Of a DNA stretch of 44,596 nucleotides, positions 36,469 through 44,596 are shown one piece after another (the stretch's first letter is position 1; each line of letters begins with the position of its first letter). The translations under genes and the position numbers were made by a program. Location: positions 1 through 44,596 of the forward strand of contig MZGJ01000003.1 of assembly GCA_002084955.1 (NCBI GenBank), written 5' to 3'. Below the pieces are notes generated by a model that saw only the letters and a list, made by a program, of their open reading frames with translations, was not told where the DNA came from and did no database searches. The stretch is from a candidate division CPR3 bacterium 4484_211 (GTDB taxonomy: Bacteria; Patescibacteriota; 4484-211).

Positions 36469-37707
36469 CTAATACACTATCTCCGACCCTGTAGGTGCGA
36501 CCATAATCCAGGTTCTTCCTCGGTTAAACTCAATTTCTTCCCCTTCGGCATTATAAAACTTGGTTCTAGATGCTCTGTCCGCTTTTCTCCAGACTCCGTT
36601 AACCGCTTCCCCGTCCAGAAAAATCACCGCTTCTCCCTCACCGATTGTCTGGTAAAGAATATGATTTAAAGAATCATTAGCCAGAGTCTGAACGGACAGT
36701 TCGATGACTACATTCTTAGCCCAAATCTGCTGTCCATCTTCTTCCAGCGCTTTTTCTCCACCATTTTCCCGAAGATAGCGATTCTCTTTTCGGTCATAAA
36801 TCCATTTGACCGAGTAGGCGTTCTCCCCCCACCCGTCCCAATTGAGAGAAATTTCCTGACTTTCTGGCCTCTGGTCCAAAGCTGTCTCGTCTTTATACTT
36901 CCACTTGTCAAAACTCAACATACCCAACCACCCTTTAGCTTCGGCCTTCTGCCACAACATCTTGGTGGAAGTAAATGCATTGTGCGGCGACCGGCGGCCA
37001 ACTACCCGCCAAAAATTTCTCCCCGAGGCCAGACCTAGACTTTTTACCCCGTAACGGGAGATATAGGCCAAAACATCGGACGCGGGCGCACTCTGCGGAT
37101 ACGGAGGGGCATAACCGATGTGCATCACCAAGGCATCTCCAAACTCGGCCAGCCAGTCTAAAAAATAGGTTCTTAGGGAACGCACCGGACCAATTTTTTC
37201 CGCCTCCCCCCTAAGATAAAAGAGCATAAAGCGGGTAATCCCCCCCTCGGCCAGACATTCGTAAACCAAATCCGCCCGATTAAGCCCGGCCGAAGGACGA
37301 GACGAAACATGATTTTCAACAATCACCGCCAATGGGCGGCGGGCGGTAATCTTGGTGTATTCCTCCGAAGTAATCAAGACGCCATCCAGAGGAGACTCTT
37401 TGTCTTTCAAGGTCTCCGGCGGATTAATCTCCACCGAAGTCAAATTTTCCCGCCTTGAAATCTTTCCCGCGGCACCGGACAGCGCCCCGGAGGGAGCGGC
37501 CAGATAAGCAACAAGAGCCACCAGACCCATCAAGAACAGGCCAATACCACTACCTGCTAAAATCCGCTGTCTTCTGTTAAGCCGTGATATCCAGAGTTTA
37601 ATTCGGCTGCACCTGTCTTTAACCGCCGATTTTAGGTTATCAAAACGGCTCAAATTTACCGTCTCAATAGTAATTTCCTGTTCCATAATAGGGATTAACT
37701 CATCCAT
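36469..37707 (-). CDS. DUF3048-domain membrane-anchored protein (YerB-like)
   Basis: RRPLAVIVENHVSSRPSAGLNRADLVYECLAEGGITRFMLFY; start refined to MDELIPIMEQE. Confidence 0.88.
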   Translation of the reverse strand: MDELIPIMEQEITIETVNLSRFDNLKSAVKDRCSRIKLWISRLNRRQRILAGSGIGLFLMGLVALVAYLAAPSGALSGAAGKISRRENLTSVEINPPETLKDKESPLDGVLITSEEYTKITARRPLAVIVENHVSSRPSAGLNRADLVYECLAEGGITRFMLFYLRGEAEKIGPVRSLRTYFLDWLAEFGDALVMHIGYAPPYPQSAPASDVLAYISRYGVKSLGLASGRNFWRVVGRRSPHNAFTSTKMLWQKAEAKGWLGMLSFDKWKYKDETALDQRPESQEISLNWDGWGENAYSVKWIYDRKENRYLRENGGEKALEEDGQQIWAKNVVIELSVQTLANDSLNHILYQTIGEGEAVIFLDGEAVNGVWRKADRASRTKFYNAEGEEIEFNRGRTWIMVAPTGSEIVY

Positions 37708-38224
37708 CAGCCTTCGCCTTTTGAGCTTTATCAATAGCCTCCTTCTCTTCCTGCGAAAATTCATATCCCGACGGCTTGCCTCCAGCCACCACCTTGGTAT
37801 AAATCCTCGTCCTCTCTCTCCCATGCAATGAACTTATCACCACTCCGTTGTTCTCCGCATCCAAAAGAGCAATTACAAAACTTTGATCACCGCCGGTGTC
37901 TTGGAAAGGATTAAATCTCACCACACCAATTTTTTGTACATGTTTAAGGCTATCTTTTTGCATCTTCTTAACCGCCGACTCCAGATCATTTAACTTAATC
38001 TGCACCACCCCCACACGGGAAATATGTTCTTGAAGAATATCTTTTAGATCATCTCCGGTGGTGGAGCCAAAAACACGCCGTATCAAAAGGCGGCTCTTGA
38101 CAACCCAAAAACTCAGCAAAACAAGCCAGAGAAATAAGAAGACAAGAACCAGCCCGCCAGCGGTGATTAGAGCTGTTGAAGAAATATCTGTAAGGTAGTT
38201 AATAACGCTGTTTAATCCTCCCAT
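37700..38224 (-). CDS. DUF4446 family membrane protein
   Basis: HVQKIGVVRFNPFQDTGGDQSFVIALLDAENNGVVISSLHGRERTRIYTKVV. Confidence 0.88.
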   Translation of the reverse strand: MGGLNSVINYLTDISSTALITAGGLVLVFLFLWLVLLSFWVVKSRLLIRRVFGSTTGDDLKDILQEHISRVGVVQIKLNDLESAVKKMQKDSLKHVQKIGVVRFNPFQDTGGDQSFVIALLDAENNGVVISSLHGRERTRIYTKVVAGGKPSGYEFSQEEKEAIDKAQKAKADG

Positions 38225-38345
38225 TGAGTAATTTTATTATACAAAGGACAATTCCTCTGTCAATAGGGCAAGCCTCCATCTAGAGCATCTAGAGAAAGGC
38301 TCTAGCAAAACTACCGCTTATTCTAATTAAGAACACCTAGAAACT

Positions 38346-38612
38346 TTAGTGAAAATTCCTGGGTTGGCGGGGACGGGCCTCGTTTACCGTTAACTTCCTG
38401 CCCATAAACTCTTTATCATTAAACATTTCAATAGCTTTCTTAGCTTCCTCTTCGTTTCCCATTTCCACAAAACCAAAACCCTTTGAACGGCCAGATTGCC
38501 TGTCTATAATAACCGTAGCACTGACAACTGTACCAGATTGACTAAATAATTCCGTTAGTTGGGCATCGGTTACACCATAATCTAAATTGCCGACATATAA
38601 TTTTGTACTCAC
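38346..38612 (-). CDS. RRM-domain RNA-binding protein
   Basis: KLYVGNLDYGVTDAQLTELFSQ (RNP2), KGFGFVEM (RNP1); GTG start preceded by GGGGGTG Shine-Dalgarno. Confidence 0.92.
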   Translation of the reverse strand: MSTKLYVGNLDYGVTDAQLTELFSQSGTVVSATVIIDRQSGRSKGFGFVEMGNEEEAKKAIEMFNDKEFMGRKLTVNEARPRQPRNFH

Positions 38613-38787
38613 TTTTATCACCCCCTTTTCAATAATCCCGATGTAGCATCAGGAGAACTAATACGCCGCAGCCCTAGGCTAAGTTAAAAGCCAAAAGCCG
38701 GCACAATAATATCCGCCCATCAAACCAAGCCGCATCAATCTGACCAAAGTAAACCTAAATACTTTTCCATAATGTAAATTGGTCGCT

Positions 38788-38849
38788 GGAAGTTTCTTGG
38801 GATACCACTTGGAGACCTACGGAAACCGAACGGAGACCATCTGGAGCCC
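38788..38849 (-). repeat. Six phased GGANNCC units in the RRM gene leader
   Basis: Unit starts 38788, 38800, 38811, 38821, 38832, 38843; reverse strand GGGCTCC-GGTCTCC-GGTTTCC-GGTCTCC-GGTATCC-AACTTCC. Confidence 0.75.
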
Positions 38850-38876
38850 TAAAGAAATCTCTCCTCTCGCCAATAC

Positions 38877-38882
38877 ATTATA
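38877..38882 (-). promoter_or_regulatory. Putative extended -10 element of the RRM gene
   Basis: Reverse strand TGCTATAAT. Confidence 0.45.
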
Positions 38883-39094
38883 GCAGGTATGTCCAAAAAA
38901 AGCGCATTTTTCAATCTATTTCTCTAATCCGGTCCCGATTTAGCGCCTGCCGTCTGAAACCTACCAAAAGCTGGTAACCTTCAGCGAATTGAGGCAAACC
39001 ATTACCCAAACGAGAATGTCCTTAAACATCAAATCAATTTCCGAATTTGGCATCAAGACCTGAGCAAAGACTGCAAAATTCCGGCTGCTCAAAA

Positions 39095-39430
39095 TCATCT
39101 GCAATCTTGCGGGCAATTCTCCTTGGTTTCCGGACACGGACAACCAACAGCCATACAAACCACCGCCTGACAAACTCCATCGCCGCAAAGATCTCTGCAT
39201 ACCGCCTCCGAAGGCCTAATCTCTTCCACAAAAATTCTGCCGTCAGGAGTCTTGCACTGCCTCGGATAAGACTCCATAACCGGGTAGCCGGCCGCCGCGC
39301 ATTCCTCAAAAGAACCTACCCACCTGATGCCGATAGTCGAACTAAATAAAACGCCAAGAATCACCACCCCTAACAACGCCAATAAGACAAAAATTATCAA
39401 AGTAACGGCGATAGTTTTCTTCTCCCTCAT
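39095..39430 (-). CDS. Small secreted/anchored cysteine-rich protein
   Basis: N-terminal TM IAVTLIIFVLLALLGVVILGVLF; SFEECAAAGYPVMESYPRQCKTPDG; CxxxCGDGVCQAVVCMAVGCPCPETKENCPQDC. Confidence 0.75.
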   Translation of the reverse strand: MREKKTIAVTLIIFVLLALLGVVILGVLFSSTIGIRWVGSFEECAAAGYPVMESYPRQCKTPDGRIFVEEIRPSEAVCRDLCGDGVCQAVVCMAVGCPCPETKENCPQDCR

Positions 39431-39459
39431 CCCTCATTAAGAATAATAAGCCAAAGTCA

Positions 39460-39536
39460 TGGCACCCCCGAGAGGATTTGAACCTCTAACCTTTTGCTCC
39501 GCAAGCAAATGCTCTATCCAATTGAGCTACGGGGGC
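39460..39536 (-). tRNA. tRNA-Arg (anticodon GCG), CCA encoded
   Basis: Reverse complement GCCCCCGTAGCTCAATTGGATAGAGCATTTGCTTGCGGAGCAAAAGGTTAGAGGTTCAAATCCTCTCGGGGGTGCCA; anticodon loop TTGCGGA. Confidence 0.93.
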
Positions 39537-39612
39537 CTAAGAACTACCTGATTATAGCACAAGCGAAAGAATGAGCGCGCTACTACAACAGAAAAAGTGA
39601 TAAAATAAAACC

Positions 39613-41427
39613 ATGAGCTCCGATGCAGAGAGAGTTAAAGAAGCCATAGACATAGTTTCGTTTATCGGCAAGTACGTCCCCCTTAAACGCGCCGGGCGCA
39701 ATTTTAAAGGCCTTTGCCCCTTTCATCAGGAAACCAATCCCTCGTTTACCGTCTCCCCAGAAAGGCAATCCTGGCACTGTTTCGGCTGCAATCGCGGGGG
39801 AGATATTTTTACCTTTCTCATGGAGAAGGAAAATCTCGACTTCCCCGAAGCACTTAAATTTCTTGCTCAGCAAGCCAGCATTACCCTAAGCCGCACATCC
39901 CATGAACTCCCGGGATTTAAAAAAACCCGGCTTCTGGAAGCCTTAACCCTGGCAGGGCGTTTCTATCATTACCTCCTCACCCAACACAAACTGGGACGGC
40001 CGGCACTAGAATACCTGCACCAGCGCCAGATAAGCAACGACTCTATTAAAAAATTCAACCTTGGCTACGCGCCTGCTTCCTGGGAAGTACTGGGCAAATT
40101 CCTCCTAAAAAGAAATTTTAGCCCGGACGAACTTTTTAACGCCGGCCTAATCATAAAAAGCAAATCCCGCCAGAATCGGCAAAATTGGTACGACCGCTTC
40201 CGTCAGCGAATTATGTTTCCCCTTCGGGATCACCTGGGACGCATTGTCGGCTTTAGCGGCCGAGCGCTGAGTGATAAACAACTTCCCAAGTACCTCAACT
40301 CTCCCGAAACACCACTCTTTAAAAAAAACAAATTTCTTTACGGCCTGTACGAAGGAAAAGATTCCATCCGAAAGCAGGACCGGGTAATTTTGGTCGAGGG
40401 CAATGTAGACATTATCAACGCTCACCAGCACGAAATAGATAATGTCGTCGCTCCCCTAGGAACCAGCTTCACCGAAAACCAAATCAGGCTACTTAAAAGA
40501 TTTACCAATAATTTTATCGTCTGTTTTGACAGTGATGCCGCAGGCGAAAAGGCAACCATCAAAACCCTGGAGCTGGCGCAGTCGCATGAAGTTGGCCTCA
40601 AAGTTATTCAACTTACCGGCGGAGTGGACCTGGATGAAGTTTTAAAAAAAGACCCCGAATCTTTTAAAAAACAGCTTCAAGCCCCTCAAGAAGCCTTTGA
40701 CTACCTCATAAAAAAAGCTTCGGCACGGACCGACTTAAAAACTGCCCGCGGAAAGGCAGATTTTATCAGTTTTCTTTTTACATTTATCAATCAAACTCCG
40801 CAACAGGTAGTCAAAAGCGACTACATAAAAAAGATCGCCGAGGTCTTAGAAACCGACGAGGCAAATGTAGCGGCCGATCTGGAAAGAATAAAAAAACAAC
40901 GAACGACAGGAATAAAAAGTCAAGGCAAGAGCGAGGAGATACTCCCGTCAAAACCCAAGAAAAGCCGGCACGACAAGATTTGCGAACTTCTTTTTGGCTT
41001 AATCTTACTAACCCCCATCAGCCTATACACTGAAGAAGACTATCAACTTCTCCTTAAACGGGTAAACCCGGATTGGTTCTTATCCAAAATTTATCAAGAC
41101 CTCTGGGTCCATTTAACAAAACACCTAGAAGAATACAAAGGTATTAACATAGACATGCTCGCCTCCCAACTGCCATCATCAGAACGTCAAATTATTGATT
41201 TGCTTTTACTTAAAGACTCTGCTACAATAGGCGACAGTGAAGCCTTCATCAAAAGCCTAAAAGGGGCCGTCTGTGAACTAGAAAGGTCTTTCCTGAAACT
41301 AAAATTAAAGCAGATAATCCGTGAGATAAAATCCGCAGAGACAAAAGAAAACCAAGAAAAAATTGCCCGCCTTAAAAAAGAAGCACAGGAGATAAGTAAG
41401 AAATTAAAAAACTATCCTACCGTCTAG
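39613..41427 (+). CDS. dnaG: DNA primase
   Basis: CHC2 zinc finger [46 protein letters not shown]...[14 protein letters not shown]. Confidence 0.96.
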   Translation: MSSDAERVKEAIDIVSFIGKYVPLKRAGRNFKGLCPFHQETNPSFTVSPERQSWHCFGCNRGGDIFTFLMEKENLDFPEALKFLAQQASITLSRTSHELPGFKKTRLLEALTLAGRFYHYLLTQHKLGRPALEYLHQRQISNDSIKKFNLGYAPASWEVLGKFLLKRNFSPDELFNAGLIIKSKSRQNRQNWYDRFRQRIMFPLRDHLGRIVGFSGRALSDKQLPKYLNSPETPLFKKNKFLYGLYEGKDSIRKQDRVILVEGNVDIINAHQHEIDNVVAPLGTSFTENQIRLLKRFTNNFIVCFDSDAAGEKATIKTLELAQSHEVGLKVIQLTGGVDLDEVLKKDPESFKKQLQAPQEAFDYLIKKASARTDLKTARGKADFISFLFTFINQTPQQVVKSDYIKKIAEVLETDEANVAADLERIKKQRTTGIKSQGKSEEILPSKPKKSRHDKICELLFGLILLTPISLYTEEDYQLLLKRVNPDWFLSKIYQDLWVHLTKHLEEYKGINIDMLASQLPSSERQIIDLLLLKDSATIGDSEAFIKSLKGAVCELERSFLKLKLKQIIREIKSAETKENQEKIARLKKEAQEISKKLKNYPTV

Positions 41428-41449
41428 GTATCAAATCGTTCCTTTCATC

Positions 41450-42550
41450 GTGCCATCAAAATCAGATATTCAAAAAATTAAAAAATTGGTCAAGATAGGC
41501 CAAAGGCAAGGCTACATAACTCTAGACGACATCTTAGAAGTTTTCCCCAAAGCCGAAGAGGATTTAGAAACATTAGACCATCTTTACCAGGTTCTACTGG
41601 AGAAAAACATTGATCTCCTGGAAACGCGGGAAGAGCACCTTGAGGAAGAAAGAAAGAAAAGTACCGTTTTTAAGGAAACACTTAAGCAAAGTTTAGAAAA
41701 AGCTACTCTCACTCTCACCAAAACCAGAACCGACCCTATCCGAATGTACCTTTCGGAAATCGGTAAAGTCCCCCTACTAACCAAGCAGGAAGAGATAGAT
41801 CTAGCCAAGCGGGTTGAGGCCGGGGATCGAAAAGCCGTGGAAAAGCTTATCCGATCCAATCTCCGTCTAGTAGTTTCTCTGGCTAAAAAATATCTCGGTC
41901 GAGGACTGAGCATGCTTGACCTTATTCAGGAAGGCAACATTGGCCTCATGAAAGCCGTACAAAAATACGACTGGCGCCGCGGGTTTAAATTCTCCACCTA
42001 TGCCACCTGGTGGATACGCCAGGCCATTACCCGGGCTATTGCCGACCAGGCGCGAACTATTCGAATACCCGTCCACATGGTGGAAACCAAAAACAAATTT
42101 TTCCGGTTGGCCAGAAAGCTAGCCCAGGAGCTCGGGCGCGAACCAACTCCAGAGGAAATTGCCGACGAAATGGGCATTCTCCCCGAGAAAGCCTATCAAA
42201 TTATCCGCATCGCCCAGGAGCCTCTCTCTTTGGAAAAGCCGGTTGGCGAAGAAGAAGATTCCGAACTGGGAGATTTTATTGAAGACAAATTGATTCTGTC
42301 TCCCGACGAGGTTGCTTCACACGAATTGCTAAAGGAACAACTGGCCCGCGTCCTCTCCACCCTGCCCCCGCGGGAGAAGAAGGTACTAAGTTTGCGATTT
42401 GGACTGGAAGACGGCCGGCAAAGAACCCTAGAGGAAGTGGGGCGGATTTTCGGAGTAACCCGTGAGCGCATCCGCCAGATTGAAGCCAAGGCTCTGCGCA
42501 AACTTAGACACCCAACCCGAGCCAAAAGATTAAAGGATTATCTGGGCTGA
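41450..42550 (+). CDS. rpoD: Primary RNA polymerase sigma factor (sigma70/SigA)
   Basis: [100 protein letters not shown] start. Confidence 0.97.
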   Translation: MPSKSDIQKIKKLVKIGQRQGYITLDDILEVFPKAEEDLETLDHLYQVLLEKNIDLLETREEHLEEERKKSTVFKETLKQSLEKATLTLTKTRTDPIRMYLSEIGKVPLLTKQEEIDLAKRVEAGDRKAVEKLIRSNLRLVVSLAKKYLGRGLSMLDLIQEGNIGLMKAVQKYDWRRGFKFSTYATWWIRQAITRAIADQARTIRIPVHMVETKNKFFRLARKLAQELGREPTPEEIADEMGILPEKAYQIIRIAQEPLSLEKPVGEEEDSELGDFIEDKLILSPDEVASHELLKEQLARVLSTLPPREKKVLSLRFGLEDGRQRTLEEVGRIFGVTRERIRQIEAKALRKLRHPTRAKRLKDYLG

Positions 42551-42569
42551 CCGCTCCTGCCTTACCCTT

Positions 42570-43091
42570 CTACTGAACCTCAGAAAGTTTTACCGGTCGA
42601 AAAACCAACGATTTACGGACAATGGTGCAGGCCTCATCCAAAGTGCACCCCCGAGAAGCAACAATTTCTGAGGCAAACAGGGAAATAGCACTGGAATAAA
42701 GACCCCTTTTAGACAGCGACAAGCTGCCCCCCTCCTTCTGACGGTAAATTTTTTCGTAAAACAAACTCTTAATAACCATCAACGTCTTTCGAGGATCGGC
42801 AAGACTAATCTCCTGGCTAATTTTTGATGTGCGCAGGAAAGACTCGTCACAGGCGAAAGGTTCACGGAAAAACTTCAACATATCTTCAATTTCCTCGTAA
42901 GGAAGAGGTAAACGCAATCCTACGCGTTCAACAGATGCACAGGGAACCTTAATTAAGATATCCAGAAGCAAGGGATCAACAACATAGCACCTTTTCCTTT
43001 CGCGGACAACAAGCAGGCTTTCCAAGTTCACAACCTTGCCGGCACCGTAGCGGGGATGAATAACAAACTGTCCTTTCCTAAAGTGAAGCAT
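42570..43091 (-). CDS. CarD/CdnL-like transcription factor
   Basis: FRKGQFVIHPRYGAGKVVNLESL...LIKVPCASVERVGLRLPLP. Confidence 0.75.
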   Translation of the reverse strand: MLHFRKGQFVIHPRYGAGKVVNLESLLVVRERKRCYVVDPLLLDILIKVPCASVERVGLRLPLPYEEIEDMLKFFREPFACDESFLRTSKISQEISLADPRKTLMVIKSLFYEKIYRQKEGGSLSLSKRGLYSSAISLFASEIVASRGCTLDEACTIVRKSLVFRPVKLSEVQ

Positions 43092-43193
43092 GACTAAATT
43101 AAGAAGCTTTTCTTGAGCCCTAAACTGCCTAAATTCCCCCTATTGTACCAATATCGGCCACTTTTTACAAGAGAAATCGTGAGAAAAATTTAC

Positions 43194-44306
43194 CTACTCT
43201 ACCCATTCGTCGGAAATGGCAGGGACATAAGCTTCCCAGTCAGCTTTTTGATCATTGGCTAAGATAGCACGGCCTTTAAAAACCCAGATAGGCTGAAGAT
43301 ATTGCGGCTGTTTTGGAGGATTAAAATAGGCCAAAAATACTTCACGGGCTCGAAATTCCCTTACCGAGCGGGGCGTGTAAGGCGCCAAGGGATCCCCGCC
43401 TTCGGGCAGAAGCTCCACCAAGCTCTGGCCGGTGGCTTTAAATTGATCCCACGCCGCCCGAGCCGTTTTAAGCGGGTATTCTTCTGCTTCCTCCTCTTTT
43501 AAAAACCAGCGGGTACTGGAAAATTTAAGAATCCTGCCATAACCACCGCGTTTACCAGGATTTCCGGTAAAAATCACATAAACATTATCAAACAGGGGAC
43601 TGCTGCCCAAGACAAGATAACTTTCCAAAGAAGCTCGGGGGAAATCCACCCGGACAGCAGAGGCTTCTTCCAAAGACGCCGTGCTCACCAGCGTGCCCGC
43701 CGAGTATTTTAGCAACTGATACCGCGGTTTCCCCACCCTAAAATTGCCCAACAGACCCCAGTTCTTTAAAATCTCCTGAGCGGTGGTCAACGCTCCCTCG
43801 GTGGAAAAGATACTGCCCGCCGAAAAAAGACCAGGCTCCCGCGCATATTTATATTCGTAAATAAAATTTAGGGTTTTCCCATCAACTTCCAATCTGCGCT
43901 CGGCATCCTCCCAGATATAATTGATCCCACTTAATGAGGCGTCATTTTTAAATCCAAACTTTTCGGCAATTTTTCGAGCTTTTTCTCCAGATAAAAACCC
44001 AATTTTCGGTTGAACGACCGGGTAAACCTTGGCCACCTGGGGCTTTGCAGGCAAAACTGCGGTAATGAGGTCCAAAACATACGCCGGCTCCACCTGCGGC
44101 GAGATATCTAAGGAAGCAATCTCTAGACGAGGAACTTTTGCGGAAGGCAGAGAAGAAAGTACAGGCGTCGGCATGGGAGTAACTTCCCCTCCCCCTCCTC
44201 CGCCTAGTACTCCAAAAACTATTCTCCCAATAATCATCAATACCGTGCCGACAGCAATCAATTTGGTGCCGGTGTGAAAAGTGTAGACAGTTTCAACAAG
44301 TGTCAT
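43194..44306 (-). CDS. Hypothetical membrane-anchored extracytoplasmic protein
   Basis: N-terminal TM TGTKLIAVGTVLMIIGRIVFGVL followed by a Gly/Pro-rich linker. Confidence 0.75.
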   Translation of the reverse strand: MTLVETVYTFHTGTKLIAVGTVLMIIGRIVFGVLGGGGGGEVTPMPTPVLSSLPSAKVPRLEIASLDISPQVEPAYVLDLITAVLPAKPQVAKVYPVVQPKIGFLSGEKARKIAEKFGFKNDASLSGINYIWEDAERRLEVDGKTLNFIYEYKYAREPGLFSAGSIFSTEGALTTAQEILKNWGLLGNFRVGKPRYQLLKYSAGTLVSTASLEEASAVRVDFPRASLESYLVLGSSPLFDNVYVIFTGNPGKRGGYGRILKFSSTRWFLKEEEAEEYPLKTARAAWDQFKATGQSLVELLPEGGDPLAPYTPRSVREFRAREVFLAYFNPPKQPQYLQPIWVFKGRAILANDQKADWEAYVPAISDEWVE

Positions 44307-44539
44307 TCAACAAAGCCCCCAAAAACACGGCGCGGCAAGATGTTTTGGTCGGCCGAACCAATCCACCAAAGTTCCGAGCAGAATTGAGCGGCGAGAAGGT
44401 GGATGAGATTAGTATAGCAATGATTTGTGATATAATCAACTTTGTTATTTTGTTTTTGCGCTGGCTTATACTGCTGTAAAATTCAAAAGGGAACATTTTT
44501 TTATCTTAACATTGATATAGAACAATTAGAAACTCTACT

Positions 44540-44596
44540 ATGGTCAAAACCCGTATTGCTCCTTCCCCCACCGGGGACCCGCATATTGGTAATCTT
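44540..44596 (+). CDS. gltX: Glutamyl-tRNA synthetase, 5' fragment truncated by the window end
   Basis: MVKTRIAPSPTGDPHIGNL with class I HIGN motif; too short for the ORF track. Confidence 0.88.
   Translation, partial: MVKTRIAPSPTGDPHIGNL

Noticed and set aside
38788-38849. Possible CRISPR-like array
   Set aside because: Units are 7 nt with ~4-nt spacers (11-nt period), far too short for CRISPR repeats and spacers; no cas genes in the window.
1-44596. Alternative genetic code (UGA recoding as in some CPR lineages)
   Set aside because: TGA ends several clear genes (for example rtcB and secD) and no in-frame TGA interrupts conserved genes.

Overview
This window is bacterial chromosomal DNA that uses the standard code (TAA, TAG and TGA all act as stops). 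It probably comes from a Candidate Phyla Radiation (Patescibacteria)-type genome. Evidence for that: a fused S10/spc/alpha ribosomal-protein operon with no rpmD (L30) between rpsE and rplO, DUF4446 and DUF3048 genes, and small genes with many near-leaderless promoters. The backbone is a minus-strand run rplC...rplO-secY-adk-map-infA-rpmJ-rpsM-rpsK-rpsD-rpoA-rplQ-rplM-rpsI-secD (about 29.2 to 11.9 kb). It is flanked by rnhB/rtcB, a histidine kinase, an exported bactofilin-like protein, an ABC-ATPase fusion and three tRNAs: Lys-UUU, Ser-UGA and Arg-GCG. Further on are an RRM protein, dnaG-rpoD, a CarD-like gene and the start of gltX. Between the ribosomal operon and DUF3048 lies an accessory island (about 29.6-36.5 kb). 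It holds three tandem but divergent AAA/DUF4143 ATPases, two of them preceded by a near-identical ~150-bp direct repeat, then a VapBC-like pair and a wHTH/NTase-like plus AbrB pair. The signals I consider most worth follow-up are: (1) an intrinsic-terminator-like hairpin whose T-tract abuts the rplC start codon; (2) six 11-nt-phased GGANNCC repeats in the long 5' leader of the RRM gene; (3) a dispersed inverted-repeat element found immediately after the stop codons of three unrelated genes, always in the sense orientation; (4) the repeat-framed ATPase trio; (5) structured intergenic elements upstream of the ABC-fusion gene. All calls come from reading the sequence and ORF translations; no database search was run.
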